64,000 nt of DNA from Streptomyces triculaminicus (GCF_017349075.1 NZ_JAFMOF010000002.1:434001-498000); one strand, 5' to 3'. Shown: positions 48,768 through 57,779, counted from the first letter of the stretch. Program-made: numbers and translations. Notes: generated from the letters alone by a model not told the origin.

Positions 48768-49784
48768 GTGTCGACGGGCCGTTCAGCCACGCCTATGGGG
48801 CCCGCCGAGCTGGTGCAGGCGGCGGCGATGGCGCGCCGCTTCTACCTCGAGGGCAAGTCGAAGATCCAGATCGCCGAGGAGTTCGGCGTGAGCCGCTTCA
48901 AGGTCGCCCGGGTGCTGGAGACGGCACTGGAGCGCGATCTGGTGCGGATCGAGATCCGGGTGCCGGCGGAGCTGGACGCGGAGCGCTCCGACGCACTGCG
49001 CGCCCGCTACGGCCTGCGGCACGCGGTCGTCGTGGAGTCCCCGGCCGACGCGGCCGACGACGCGCCCGACCCCGAGAACCTCGGCGAGGTGGCAGCTGAC
49101 CTGCTCGGCGAGCTGGTCCACGAGGGCGACGTGCTCGGCCTCGCCTGGGGCCGCTCCACCATCCACATGGCCGCGGCCCTGCACCGGCTGCCGCCGTGCA
49201 CGGTCGTCCAGCTCACCGGCGTCTACGACGCCGGCACCGCCGAGCGCGGCTCGGTGGAGGCCGTCCGCCGGGCGGCCCAGGTCTCGGGCGGCGAGGCCCA
49301 CCCCATCTACGCCCCCATGCTGCTGCCCGACTCCGCCACCGCCGCGGCGCTGCGCGGCCAGACGGGCATCGCCCGGGCCTTCGACTACTTCGACAAGGTC
49401 ACCGTCGCCGCGGTCTCCATCGGCTCGTGGGAGCCGGGCATCTCGACCGTCTACGACATGCTCACCGAGGAGGAGCGCGCCCACTACGCCTCCCTCGGCG
49501 CCGCGGCCGAGATGTCCGCGCACCTCTTCGACGCCGAGGGCCGGCGCATCGGCCGGGACTTGGGCGAGCGCTGCATCACGGTCGAGGCCGACCGGCTGCG
49601 CCGTATACCGGAGGTCGTCGCGATCGCCGGCGGGCAGCGCAAGGCGGCGGCGATCGGGGCGGTGCTGCGGTCCGGTCTGGTGACCAGCCTGGTCACGGAC
49701 ACGGCGGCGGCCGACTATCTGCTGCTGGAGACCGGCCCCGGTCCCCGCCCGGCGCTGGACCGTGCGGACCCGGACGGCTCGTAG
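48768..49784 (+). CDS. SorC/DeoR-family sugar-binding transcriptional regulator
   Basis: 338 residues. An N-terminal helix-turn-helix (KSKIQIAEEFGVSRFKVARVLETA, about 30-53) is followed by a SorC-type effector domain (about 85-320) with the phospho-sugar-binding-like segments VLGLAWGRSTIHMAAAL and AIAGGQRKAAAIGAVLRSG. The effector is probably a phosphorylated sugar; the preceding rpe gene hints at a pentose phosphate link, but this is inference. GTG 48768 follows GAGGAG. A strong terminator separates it from the peptide operon. Confidence 0.88.
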   Translation: MSTGRSATPMGPAELVQAAAMARRFYLEGKSKIQIAEEFGVSRFKVARVLETALERDLVRIEIRVPAELDAERSDALRARYGLRHAVVVESPADAADDAPDPENLGEVAADLLGELVHEGDVLGLAWGRSTIHMAAALHRLPPCTVVQLTGVYDAGTAERGSVEAVRRAAQVSGGEAHPIYAPMLLPDSATAAALRGQTGIARAFDYFDKVTVAAVSIGSWEPGISTVYDMLTEEERAHYASLGAAAEMSAHLFDAEGRRIGRDLGERCITVEADRLRRIPEVVAIAGGQRKAAAIGAVLRSGLVTSLVTDTAAADYLLLETGPGPRPALDRADPDGS

Positions 49785-49806
49785 CGGCACGTTCGTTCCA
49801 CGATGT

Positions 49807-49847
49807 GAGGGCGGCTCCCCCGGAATCATTCCGGGGGAGCCGCCCTC
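49807..49847 (+). terminator. Terminator after the SorC-type regulator
   Basis: Perfect 20-bp inverted repeat around a single central C (41 bases in all), 23 bases after the regulator stop. It insulates the downstream peptide operon from read-through. Confidence 0.88.
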
Positions 49848-49851
49848 GTCG

Positions 49852-49911
49852 CGTAGGGGGACCGGAAGTAAGAGGGGTCAGACGTAGGGGACCGGACGTA
49901 GGGGAACCGGA
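49852..49911 (+). repeat. Three direct repeats upstream of the peptide operon
   Basis: The unit CGTAGGGG(G/A)ACCGGA, with small variations, occurs at 49852-49866, 49883-49896 and 49897-49911. Spacing is irregular (first to second 31 bases, second to third 14). It may be a degenerate tandem array or a regulator site. Confidence 0.6.
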
Positions 49912-49942
49912 GGGGACCAACTGTTTTGAGCCAGCGCTATTT

Positions 49943-49957
49943 TGTCAATCGTTGACA
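49943..49957. promoter_or_regulatory. Perfect palindrome, candidate operator overlapping a -35 box
   Basis: TGTCAATCGTTGACA has 6-bp perfect arms around TCG and resembles GntR-type operators. Its right arm TTGACA (49952-49957) is also a consensus -35 hexamer; a weak -10 (TTTACC) follows 16 bases later, about 60 bases before the peptide start. No regulator gene lies inside the operon. Confidence 0.55.
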
Positions 49958-50042
49958 CTTTGTTGGTCAGAGCTTTACCGTCGGATCTCGCGGCACGGGG
50001 GCGCACCCGAGCCGCGCACTTCCCACCTTTCGGAGGTCCGTC

Positions 50043-50198
50043 ATGGAACAGCTCATCAAGAAGATGGCCCAGGACACGGTCTGGCAGGGCTGGGTCGCCG
50101 CCAACTCGGCGAGCGCCGCCGCCAAGGACGGCTGCATCAGCGCCGCCCCCAAGGACGGCTGCATCAGCGCGGCGCCCAAGGCCGGTTGTATCTCGTAA
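50043..50198 (+). CDS. Candidate RiPP precursor peptide with three Lys/Cys repeats
   Basis: 51 residues, too short for most gene callers. ATG 50043 follows GGAGGT by five bases, an unusually good ribosome site. The first ~23 residues (MEQLIKKMAQDTVWQGWVAA...) form an amphipathic, leader-like helix with two Trp. The rest is three tandem nonapeptides S-A-A-[A/P]-K-[D/A]-G-C-I (residues 24-32, 33-41, 42-50) and a final Ser. Each unit has exactly one Lys and one Cys. Followed by an adenylate-forming enzyme, a W-H motif protein and an exporter. The sequence supports the peptide and repeats; the RiPP role is inference. Confidence 0.75.
   Translation: MEQLIKKMAQDTVWQGWVAANSASAAAKDGCISAAPKDGCISAAPKAGCIS
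50112..50192 (+). repeat. Three tandem 27-bp repeats coding the peptide core
   Basis: Units 50112-50138, 50139-50165 and 50166-50192. The first two differ at a single base (Ala versus Pro codon); the third has synonymous changes (GGT TGT ATC) and Asp to Ala, so purifying selection on the K-x-G-C-I core is suggested. Confidence 0.95.
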
Positions 50199-50218
50199 CG
50201 CCCGGTGCTCCACGCCTC

Positions 50219-50294
50219 GGAGCGGGCGCCGCGGACCGCCTCCGCACACCGGCCGCCCGCTCCGGGGCATCGCCCCGGGGTCCTCGCCCCGGGG
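50219..50294 (+). promoter_or_regulatory. Two hairpins between the peptide and adenylate-enzyme genes
   Basis: A 10-bp stem (50219-50228 with 50254-50263) is followed by an 8-bp CCCCGGGG stem (50273-50280 with 50287-50294, six-base loop). Placed after the peptide gene, they could act as a partial terminator or mRNA end stabiliser, so that the peptide is made in excess over the downstream enzymes. Confidence 0.5.
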
Positions 50295-50327
50295 TTCTCG
50301 TTGTCCGAGCTCACCTTGGGGGTGGCA

Positions 50328-51566
50328 GTGAACGGTCAGCCGGCCGCGGACGTCGTCGAACTGATCAGGGATGTGCCGATCTACCGGACCTCGATCGAGC
50401 GGGGCCACTTCCCGATCCTGGAGAAACCCGAGATAGCCCGCGGCTTCCCCGACAACTGGATGACGCCCGCCCTCGCCGCGGCGCTGGAGGGGGGCGAGGC
50501 GGAATTCGTGCTCTCCACGGGCACCAACCACGCCCGCATGCAGATCATCCGGCCCCCGTACTTCCTGCTCGACTCCTACTACCGGCTGTGGAGCGAGCAC
50601 CCCGACATCCATGACACCTGGGACGAGGGATGCCGGCGCGTCTCCCTCACCACGGTGCTGGCCACCGAGCACGTGGCCCGCGTCAACGCGAAGAAGCGCG
50701 GGGCGGACCCGTCGCCCGTTCCCACGCCGGACGAGCGCCGGCTCGACGCCCGTACCGTCTACCTCAATCTCCGGCTGGACCCGGCGCTGTGGGAGCGCGA
50801 GGACGTCGAGCGCATGCTCGGCGAGATCAGGGCGGCCGCCGCGGCGCATCCCCGGGGCCGGTACCACCTCGACTGCTCCGGCTACCACCTGGCGCATCTG
50901 GTGCACAAGGTCGGCGAGTGGGGCCTGTGGGACGCCTTCCCGGCGCCCGCCAGCATCATCCACGCCTACGAGTACACGCCGGTGAACGTCCGCCGCTACC
51001 TGGGCCGGCACTTCGCCTGCCCCGTCGTCGACCTCTTCGGCAGCACGGAGCTGGGCTACCTCTACTACAGCGACCGCCGCGGCCGGTACCGGCCCTACCT
51101 CGACAAGATGAGCGTCGAACTGATCCCCGTCGCCCCCGGCAGCGAGATCTTCGGCCTCATCGTCACCAGCGTCCGCAACCCGCACATGCCGCTGATCCGG
51201 TACCGCTCGGGGGACTGCGCGCGCACGCTGGACGGCACCCCGGACCCGGCCCGCATCTCCCGCTTCTGCGGCCGGGAGAAGGAGCTGCTGGACACGCCGC
51301 GCGGGCCCGTCGCCCAGGCCGACCTCGACGACCGCATCGCCGACGCCTCCCACCGGGTCTTCCTCCACCGCCTCCACGTGGACGGCGGCGACCGGGCCCG
51401 ACTGCTCGTCACCACCTTCGACGGCGCCCCCCTCGACGCGGCCGAGGCCGCGGTCCTCGCGGAGAGCACCGGCGACCTGACCGGCCGTCACTGCCGCGTC
51501 GAGCGCGTCCCGCACATCCCCATCGGGGCGTCCGGGAAGTACGCCTGGCTGGTGAAGGACCTGTGA
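50328..51566 (+). CDS. PaaK/F390-synthetase-like adenylate-forming enzyme
   Basis: Expected to activate a carboxylate as an acyl-adenylate; substrate unknown. It has 412 residues from GTG 50328, which sits five bases after GGGGG; upstream in-frame starts would add a Pro/Arg-rich, non-conserved stretch. Adenylation motifs in order: phosphate loop STGTN (63-67), LFGSTELGY (236-244, A5-like), YRSGD (292-296, A7-like), and the terminal GASGKYAW with A10-like Lys404. It is most like the phenylacetate-CoA ligase / coenzyme F390 synthetase branch. No carrier protein domain is attached. It lies in an operon with the repeat peptide, so the activated acid could be joined to Lys or Cys of the peptide; this is inference. 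Confidence 0.85.
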   Translation: MNGQPAADVVELIRDVPIYRTSIERGHFPILEKPEIARGFPDNWMTPALAAALEGGEAEFVLSTGTNHARMQIIRPPYFLLDSYYRLWSEHPDIHDTWDEGCRRVSLTTVLATEHVARVNAKKRGADPSPVPTPDERRLDARTVYLNLRLDPALWEREDVERMLGEIRAAAAAHPRGRYHLDCSGYHLAHLVHKVGEWGLWDAFPAPASIIHAYEYTPVNVRRYLGRHFACPVVDLFGSTELGYLYYSDRRGRYRPYLDKMSVELIPVAPGSEIFGLIVTSVRNPHMPLIRYRSGDCARTLDGTPDPARISRFCGREKELLDTPRGPVAQADLDDRIADASHRVFLHRLHVDGGDRARLLVTTFDGAPLDAAEAAVLAESTGDLTGRHCRVERVPHIPIGASGKYAWLVKDL

Positions 51567-51586
51567 CCCCCCGGACGGAAGAAGCC

Positions 51587-52096
51587 ATGAACCGACAGCC
51601 GCACGTCCGCGCCGACGACCTCACGGCCCTCCTCGGCGCGTCGCTCCACGAGGAGGTGGTGCGGCACTTCGAGCGGTCCACCGGGGCGGACCGCGCCCAC
51701 GTCGAGCGCCAGGTCCTCGAATGCCTGCGGTACCTCTACCTCGTCTCCCGCCACCGCGAGCGGCTCGGCGGCCTGTTCCTGCCCGTGGAGCAGGAGATCG
51801 ACGAGATATGGCACTACCTCATCCTGCAGACGCGCGAATACCGCGCGCTGTGCGAGGAGAGGCTGCCCGGCCGGTTCTTCATAGAGCACCGCAGCATCGC
51901 CTACGAGGAGTACGAGCAGGAGCCGGGCCGGGAGCAGGCGGCCGAGGAGGCCCTGCGCTGGATCCCGTTGTACTGCCGGGAGTTCGGCCCGTTCGACGAG
52001 GGGGCGCTGCCGCACTGGACGATCGTGCGCTTCCTGCACGAGCGGATGGAGATGACGCTGGAGGACATCTCGGCGCTCGAACCGCTGGGTTCATGA
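51587..52096 (+). CDS. Uncharacterised protein with D-x-x-W-H motif (glycine-rich-domain-protein-like)
   Basis: 169 residues, soluble, mostly helical. The centre carries EIDEIWHYLILQTREYRALC (residues 70-89) followed by GRFFIEH (95-101). This resembles bacterial proteins annotated glycine-rich domain-containing protein-like, where D-x-x-W-H-x-x-I-L-x-T-x-x-Y ... C ... H-H is conserved; recognition is from memory. His76, Cys89 and His101 could bind a metal. No function is known. It starts 20 bases after the adenylate-forming enzyme, and its TGA overlaps the MFS ATG (ATGA), so it is tightly co-expressed with the peptide operon. Confidence 0.8.
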   Translation: MNRQPHVRADDLTALLGASLHEEVVRHFERSTGADRAHVERQVLECLRYLYLVSRHRERLGGLFLPVEQEIDEIWHYLILQTREYRALCEERLPGRFFIEHRSIAYEEYEQEPGREQAAEEALRWIPLYCREFGPFDEGALPHWTIVRFLHERMEMTLEDISALEPLGS

Positions 52097-53424
52097 GCGC
52101 CGGCACCTCCGAAGTCCGGGGAGCGGCAGCGGACTTCGCACACGACGAGCCCCCCGAGCAGCGGCGGATCCTGACCGTGCTGGTGCTCGCCCAGCTGCTC
52201 AGCGGCGCGGGGCTGGCGGCGGGGATCACCGTCGGCGCGCTGCTCGGCGAGGAGATGCTGGGCTCCACCGGCCTCGCCGGCGTGCCCAGCGCCCTGTTCA
52301 CCGCGGGCGCAGCCCTCGGGGCCGTCGGCGTGGGGCGGCTCTGCCAGCGGTGGGGCCGTCGCCCCGGGCTCGCCGTCGGCTACGCGACCGGCGCGGTCGG
52401 CAGCCTCGGGGTCGTCGCGGCGGCCGCCCTCGACAACGTGCCGCTGTTGTTCCTCTCGCTCCTGGTCTACGGGGCCGGGACCGCCACCAACCTGCTGGCC
52501 CGGTACGCGGGCGTGGACGTGGCCGCGCCAGCGCGCCGGGGCCGGGCCGCGGGCATGGTCCTGTTCGCCACCACGCTCGGCGCGGTCGTCGGCCCCACCC
52601 TGGTGACGGTCACCGGCGAGGTGGCGCACGACTGGGGCATCCCCCGCCTCGCCGGGCCGTTCCTGCTGGCGGTGGGGGCCTTCGCGGCGGCCACCGTCAT
52701 CCTGGGGGTGTTCCTGCGCCCCGACCCGCTGCGGCTGGCCCGCGAGCGGGCCGCCGGCGCGGCGCCGCCCCCGGCCCCGGGCGAGGAGGAGAGCGCCCCG
52801 GCCGGGCGGGGACACGCGCGCGGCGTCGCCACCGGCACGGCGGTCATGATCCTCAGCCAGCTCGCGATGATCGCGATCATGACGATGACGCCCGTCCACA
52901 TGCGGGCGCACGGCCACGACACCCAGGCCGCCGGGCTCGTCATCGCCCTCCACGTGGGGGCCATGTTCCTGCCCTCGCCCCTGACCGGCTACCTCGTCGA
53001 CCGCCTCGGCCGGGCGCGCGTCGCCCTCGCCGCCGGCGTCACCCTGCTCGCCGCCGGGCTCCTCGCCGCCCTGGCCCCGCCGCACTCGACGGCCGCGCTC
53101 GCGGTGGCGCTCGTCGTGTTGGGCCTCGGCTGGAACCTCGGCTTCGTCAGCGGCACCGCCATCGTCACCGACTCCGTACCGCTGGCCACCCGCGCCTCGA
53201 CGCAGGGCCTGGTGGACGTCGGCATCTCGCTGGCCGGCGCGACCGGCGGGATGGCATCGGGCCTGGTCGTCGCGCACGGCGGCTTCCCCGTGCTGGCTGC
53301 GGGCGGGGGAGTCCTCGCGCTCGCGATCCTGCCCGTCGTCGCCCTTATGAGCCGGCCGTCACGTCCCCTTGGCGAAAGCCACAAACGCCCTCCCGGCGAC
53401 CCTGGGAGAAGTCACAGAATGTGA
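52093..53424 (+). CDS. MFS transporter of the peptide operon
   Basis: 443 residues, with about 12 predicted membrane helices after a ~25-residue acidic cytoplasmic N-terminus. MFS motif A is present in both halves (GRLCQRWGRRPG near 81-92 and GYLVDRLGRARV). A long hydrophilic central loop (RLARERAAGAAPP... to about 245) separates the halves. It is probably an exporter of the mature product or a small precursor, and its start overlaps the stop of the W-H motif gene. A basic tail (SHKRPPGDPGRSHRM) ends the protein. Substrate not determinable from sequence. Confidence 0.87.
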   Translation: MSAGTSEVRGAAADFAHDEPPEQRRILTVLVLAQLLSGAGLAAGITVGALLGEEMLGSTGLAGVPSALFTAGAALGAVGVGRLCQRWGRRPGLAVGYATGAVGSLGVVAAAALDNVPLLFLSLLVYGAGTATNLLARYAGVDVAAPARRGRAAGMVLFATTLGAVVGPTLVTVTGEVAHDWGIPRLAGPFLLAVGAFAAATVILGVFLRPDPLRLARERAAGAAPPPAPGEEESAPAGRGHARGVATGTAVMILSQLAMIAIMTMTPVHMRAHGHDTQAAGLVIALHVGAMFLPSPLTGYLVDRLGRARVALAAGVTLLAAGLLAALAPPHSTAALAVALVVLGLGWNLGFVSGTAIVTDSVPLATRASTQGLVDVGISLAGATGGMASGLVVAHGGFPVLAAGGGVLALAILPVVALMSRPSRPLGESHKRPPGDPGRSHRM

Positions 53425-53505
53425 CTCATATTGGCCAGAACGCAGGAGCATCATGGATGATGGGTTCAGGAACCTCAGCCCGATCCGGCGCTGGTTCGGT
53501 GCTGA

Positions 53506-54993
<1,488 letters not shown>

Positions 54994-55345
54994 ATCTCCA
55001 CCTGGCGGTAAGCCTCCCGGGCTCCCGAAAGGGGCGCGATCCGATTCCGGATCGCGCCCCTTTTTCGCGCTCGATGTACCGATTCATAACGCGACGAGCA
55101 ACGATCGCCCGTTTCGACTCCCCGGACGCAATGATCCACCGGGCATACGCAAGAATGGTGCATTACGAGCGCAGCCCCTCACCTCGTAGGGTCTGCGCAG
55201 AACGTGGAGTGGCGGGTACCGCTTGCTCGGCGGTACCCCTCGCTACGGGTTTGCTCTGCCATGCCGGCGCGCCCTGGGTACCGCCGTCGGCCGTCGCTCC
55301 CGACCGGATCCCCCCGACCGGCAGTGATTGAACGGAGCGACCCCT
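54994..55345. other. 352-base non-coding stretch: terminator plus permease leader
   Basis: Contains the guaB1 terminator (55028-55065), then ~150 bases of lower-GC sequence that probably holds the permease promoter. A 9-bp stem (GGGTACCGC 55214-55222 with GCGGTACCC 55230-55238) lies in the leader about 105 bases before the permease start. I see no gene in it and no recognised riboswitch. Confidence 0.7.
55028..55065 (+). terminator. Rho-independent terminator of guaB1
   Basis: 13-bp GC-rich perfect stem (55031-55043 with 55048-55060), ATTC loop, preceded by AAA and followed by TTTTT. It is one of the few in the window with a clear U-tract. Confidence 0.93.
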
Positions 55346-57091
55346 GTGGGAGCGACCCCAGTGTTGGACAAAGGCGCAGCGTCAGCCGCCATCGGCGACG
55401 ACCAGCGTGCCCCGCTGCCGACCACCGGCTTCGGCGCGCGCCTGATGCGTCGCAAGCCCGTCGAGCGCCTGGTCGCCGAGGGCGGCCAGGGCGAGGGCGG
55501 CAACCTGCGCCGCTCGCTCGGCATGTGGCAGCTGACGATGATCAGCATCGGTGCCACCCTGGGCACCGGCATCTTCGTCGTCCTGGGCTCGGCGGTTCCC
55601 CACGCCGGTCCGGCCGTCGTGATCTCGTTCGTGATCGCGGGCCTCACCGCGCTCTTCTCGGCCCTGTCCTACGCCGAGCTCGCCGGCACCATCCCGGTCT
55701 CCGGCTCCTCGTACTCGTACGCCTACGCCACCCTGGGCGAGATCGTCGCCTGGGTCTGCGGCTGGTGCCTGATCCTGGAGTACGGCGTCTCCGTCGCGGC
55801 CGTCGCCGTCGGCTGGGGCCAGTACCTCAACGAGCTCCTCGAGGGCACCATCGGCGTCACCATCCCGACGTGGATGGCCAACCCGCCCGGCGTGGACGGC
55901 GGCGTCTTCAACCTGCCGGCCCTGCTCGTCGTGCTGCTGTGCATGGCGTTCCTGATCGGCGGCGCCAAGGAGAGCGCCCGCGCCAACACCATCATGGTCT
56001 GCGTGAAGATCGCGGCCCTGCTGCTCTTCTGCGCCGTCGCCTTCACCGGCATCCGGGCCGGCAACTACAGCCCGTTCATGCCGCTCGGCCTCGGCGGCGT
56101 CAGCGCCGCGGGCGCCACGCTCTTCTTCTCGTACATCGGCTTCGACGCCGCCTCCACCGCGGGCGAGGAGGCCAAGGACCCCAAGCGGGACCTGCCCAAG
56201 GCCATCATGCTCTCGCTGCTGATCGTCACCGCGCTGTACGTGCTGGTCGCGGCGATCGCGGTCGGCGCCATGCCGTGGGACAAGTTCGAGGGCTCCGAGG
56301 CCGCGCTCGCCGGCATCATGAAGGACGTCACGGGCCACGGCTACTGGGCCGCCCTCCTGGCCGCCGGTGCCGTCATCGCCATCGCCAGCGTCGTGCTGAC
56401 CGTGCTCTACGGCCAGACCCGCATCCTCTTCGCCATGTCCCGCGACGGACTGGTCCCCAAGTCCTTCGCCAAGGTCACCAAGAAGGGCGTGCCGCTCGCC
56501 AACACCGTGATCGTCTCGCTCTTCTGCGGCGTCCTGGCCGCGGCCGTCCCGCTCGCCAAGCTCGCCGACGCCACCAGCATCGGTACGCTCTTCGCCTTCG
56601 CGCTGGTCAACGTCGCCGTCATCGTGCTGCGGTTCACCCGCCCCGCCATGAACCGCACCTTCCGGGTACCGCTTTCGGGTGTGCGTGTTCCCTTCGGCGA
56701 CACCACGGTGCCGCTGGCCCCGGTCTTCCCCGCCATCGGCTTCGGTCTGTGCGTCTACATGATGTTCAAGCTGGACGTCGTGACCTGGGAGGTCTTCGGC
56801 GGCTGGATGCTCCTCGGCCTGGCGATCTACTTCGCCTACGGCATGCGCAACTCCCGTCTGGCCCGTGAGGCCACGGGCGAGCAGGTCACGGCCGAGGTGG
56901 CCCAGGAGGCGGAGGCCGCGCAGAAGGCGCCCGAGGCCGCCGTGAAGGCGTCCGAGGCCCCCGCCAAGGCGTCCGCGACCGCCGAGAAGGCGACCCAGGC
57001 TCCCGCGAAGGCGAAGAAGGCCCCCGCGAGCCCCCGCAAGGCCGCCGGCAAGGCTCCTTCGAAGGCCCGGAAGACTTCTGTGAAGAAGTGA
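55346..57091 (+). CDS. APC-family amino-acid permease with Lys/Ala-rich C-terminal tail
   Basis: Cationic-amino-acid-type (CAT/YfnA-like) permease, proton-coupled import likely. It has 581 residues. The APC signature ISIGATLGTGIFVVLGSAV lies in TM1 after a ~65-residue N-terminus, and ALSYAELAGTIPVSGSSYSY in TM2-3; about 12 helices follow. The last ~75 residues are a cytoplasmic Ala/Lys/Pro/Glu tail becoming strongly basic (APAKAKKAPASPRKAAGKAP), like histone H1 or AlgP tails. GTG 55346 follows GGAGCGA; TTG 55328 is an alternative six codons upstream. Confidence 0.88.
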   Translation: MGATPVLDKGAASAAIGDDQRAPLPTTGFGARLMRRKPVERLVAEGGQGEGGNLRRSLGMWQLTMISIGATLGTGIFVVLGSAVPHAGPAVVISFVIAGLTALFSALSYAELAGTIPVSGSSYSYAYATLGEIVAWVCGWCLILEYGVSVAAVAVGWGQYLNELLEGTIGVTIPTWMANPPGVDGGVFNLPALLVVLLCMAFLIGGAKESARANTIMVCVKIAALLLFCAVAFTGIRAGNYSPFMPLGLGGVSAAGATLFFSYIGFDAASTAGEEAKDPKRDLPKAIMLSLLIVTALYVLVAAIAVGAMPWDKFEGSEAALAGIMKDVTGHGYWAALLAAGAVIAIASVVLTVLYGQTRILFAMSRDGLVPKSFAKVTKKGVPLANTVIVSLFCGVLAAAVPLAKLADATSIGTLFAFALVNVAVIVLRFTRPAMNRTFRVPLSGVRVPFGDTTVPLAPVFPAIGFGLCVYMMFKLDVVTWEVFGGWMLLGLAIYFAYGMRNSRLAREATGEQVTAEVAQEAEAAQKAPEAAVKASEAPAKASATAEKATQAPAKAKKAPASPRKAAGKAPSKARKTSVKK

Positions 57092-57119
57092 TCTTCGCCC
57101 GCCGCGCCCTATGATCCCT

Positions 57120-57154
57120 GGCTGCCGGGTCCGCTCCTCGCGGACCCGGCAGCC
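57120..57154 (+). terminator. Permease terminator
   Basis: 15-bp perfect stem (57120-57134 with 57140-57154) with TCCTC loop, about 30 bases after the permease stop. Confidence 0.85.
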
Positions 57155-57212
57155 ATTCGGGCATTCGACGGCCCCGGCCCGGCCGACCGGGGCGCGGAAG
57201 GGATCACATCCG

Positions 57213-57779
57213 ATGAGCAGCCCCCACCTCCTGCTGACCGGCGACCGCCTCGCCCTGGGCATGCCCCGGGACGCGATGCTCGCCGAATATCACAAATGGG
57301 AAACCGACCCCGGCACGATCCTCGGCCGGGGCAGCCGCTTCCCCCAGGCCTGGGAGGCCCACGCCGAGGAGTGGGACCGGCAGCTCGACGACCGCGACCA
57401 CGCCCGGTTCGAGATCGTCCGCCTGAAGGACAAGCAGGCCATCGGGCTGACCGCGCTGCGCGTCGACCCCAGGGAACGCAGGGCCGAGTTCACGATCTTC
57501 CTGGCCCCGCACCAGCGCGGGAAGCGCTTCGCGGAGGAGGCCACCCGGCTCACCCTGGACTGGGGCTTCCACCTGGCGGGTCTGCGGGCGGTCTGGCTGA
57601 AGGTCCTCGAGCCCAACCGGGCCGGGATCACCGCCTTCGAGAAGGCCGGTTTCCGGCCCACCGGCCGCTTTCGCAAGTCGGGCCACTGGCTGGGCCAGTA
57701 CGTCGACGAAGTGCTGATGGACGCCCTGGTCGAGGACTTCCCCGGACCCTCCGCCATGTGCACCGCACTGGGCACCTGA
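57213..57779 (+). CDS. GNAT-family N-acetyltransferase
   Basis: 188 residues, RimJ/RimL-like, acetylating an amine of unknown identity. The acetyl-CoA-binding region is EFTIFLAPHQRGKRFAEEATRLTLDWGF (Q/R-x-x-G-x-G/A pattern slightly altered to QRGKRFAEE), followed by the family block VWLKVLEPNRAGITAFEKAGFRPTGRFR. ATG 57213 (MSSPHLLLTGDRL) is preceded by GGAAGGG. Between the permease and an Lrp regulator, on the same strand, but separated by a terminator. Confidence 0.85.
   Translation: MSSPHLLLTGDRLALGMPRDAMLAEYHKWETDPGTILGRGSRFPQAWEAHAEEWDRQLDDRDHARFEIVRLKDKQAIGLTALRVDPRERRAEFTIFLAPHQRGKRFAEEATRLTLDWGFHLAGLRAVWLKVLEPNRAGITAFEKAGFRPTGRFRKSGHWLGQYVDEVLMDALVEDFPGPSAMCTALGT

Noticed and set aside
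49785..50198. Assigning the repeat peptide to lanthipeptides, lasso peptides, thiopeptides or methanobactins
   Set aside because: No LanB/LanC/LanM, YcaO, asparagine-synthetase-like lasso cyclase, B1/B2 proteins or MbnB/MbnC are encoded nearby; only an adenylate-forming enzyme, a W-H protein and a transporter are present.
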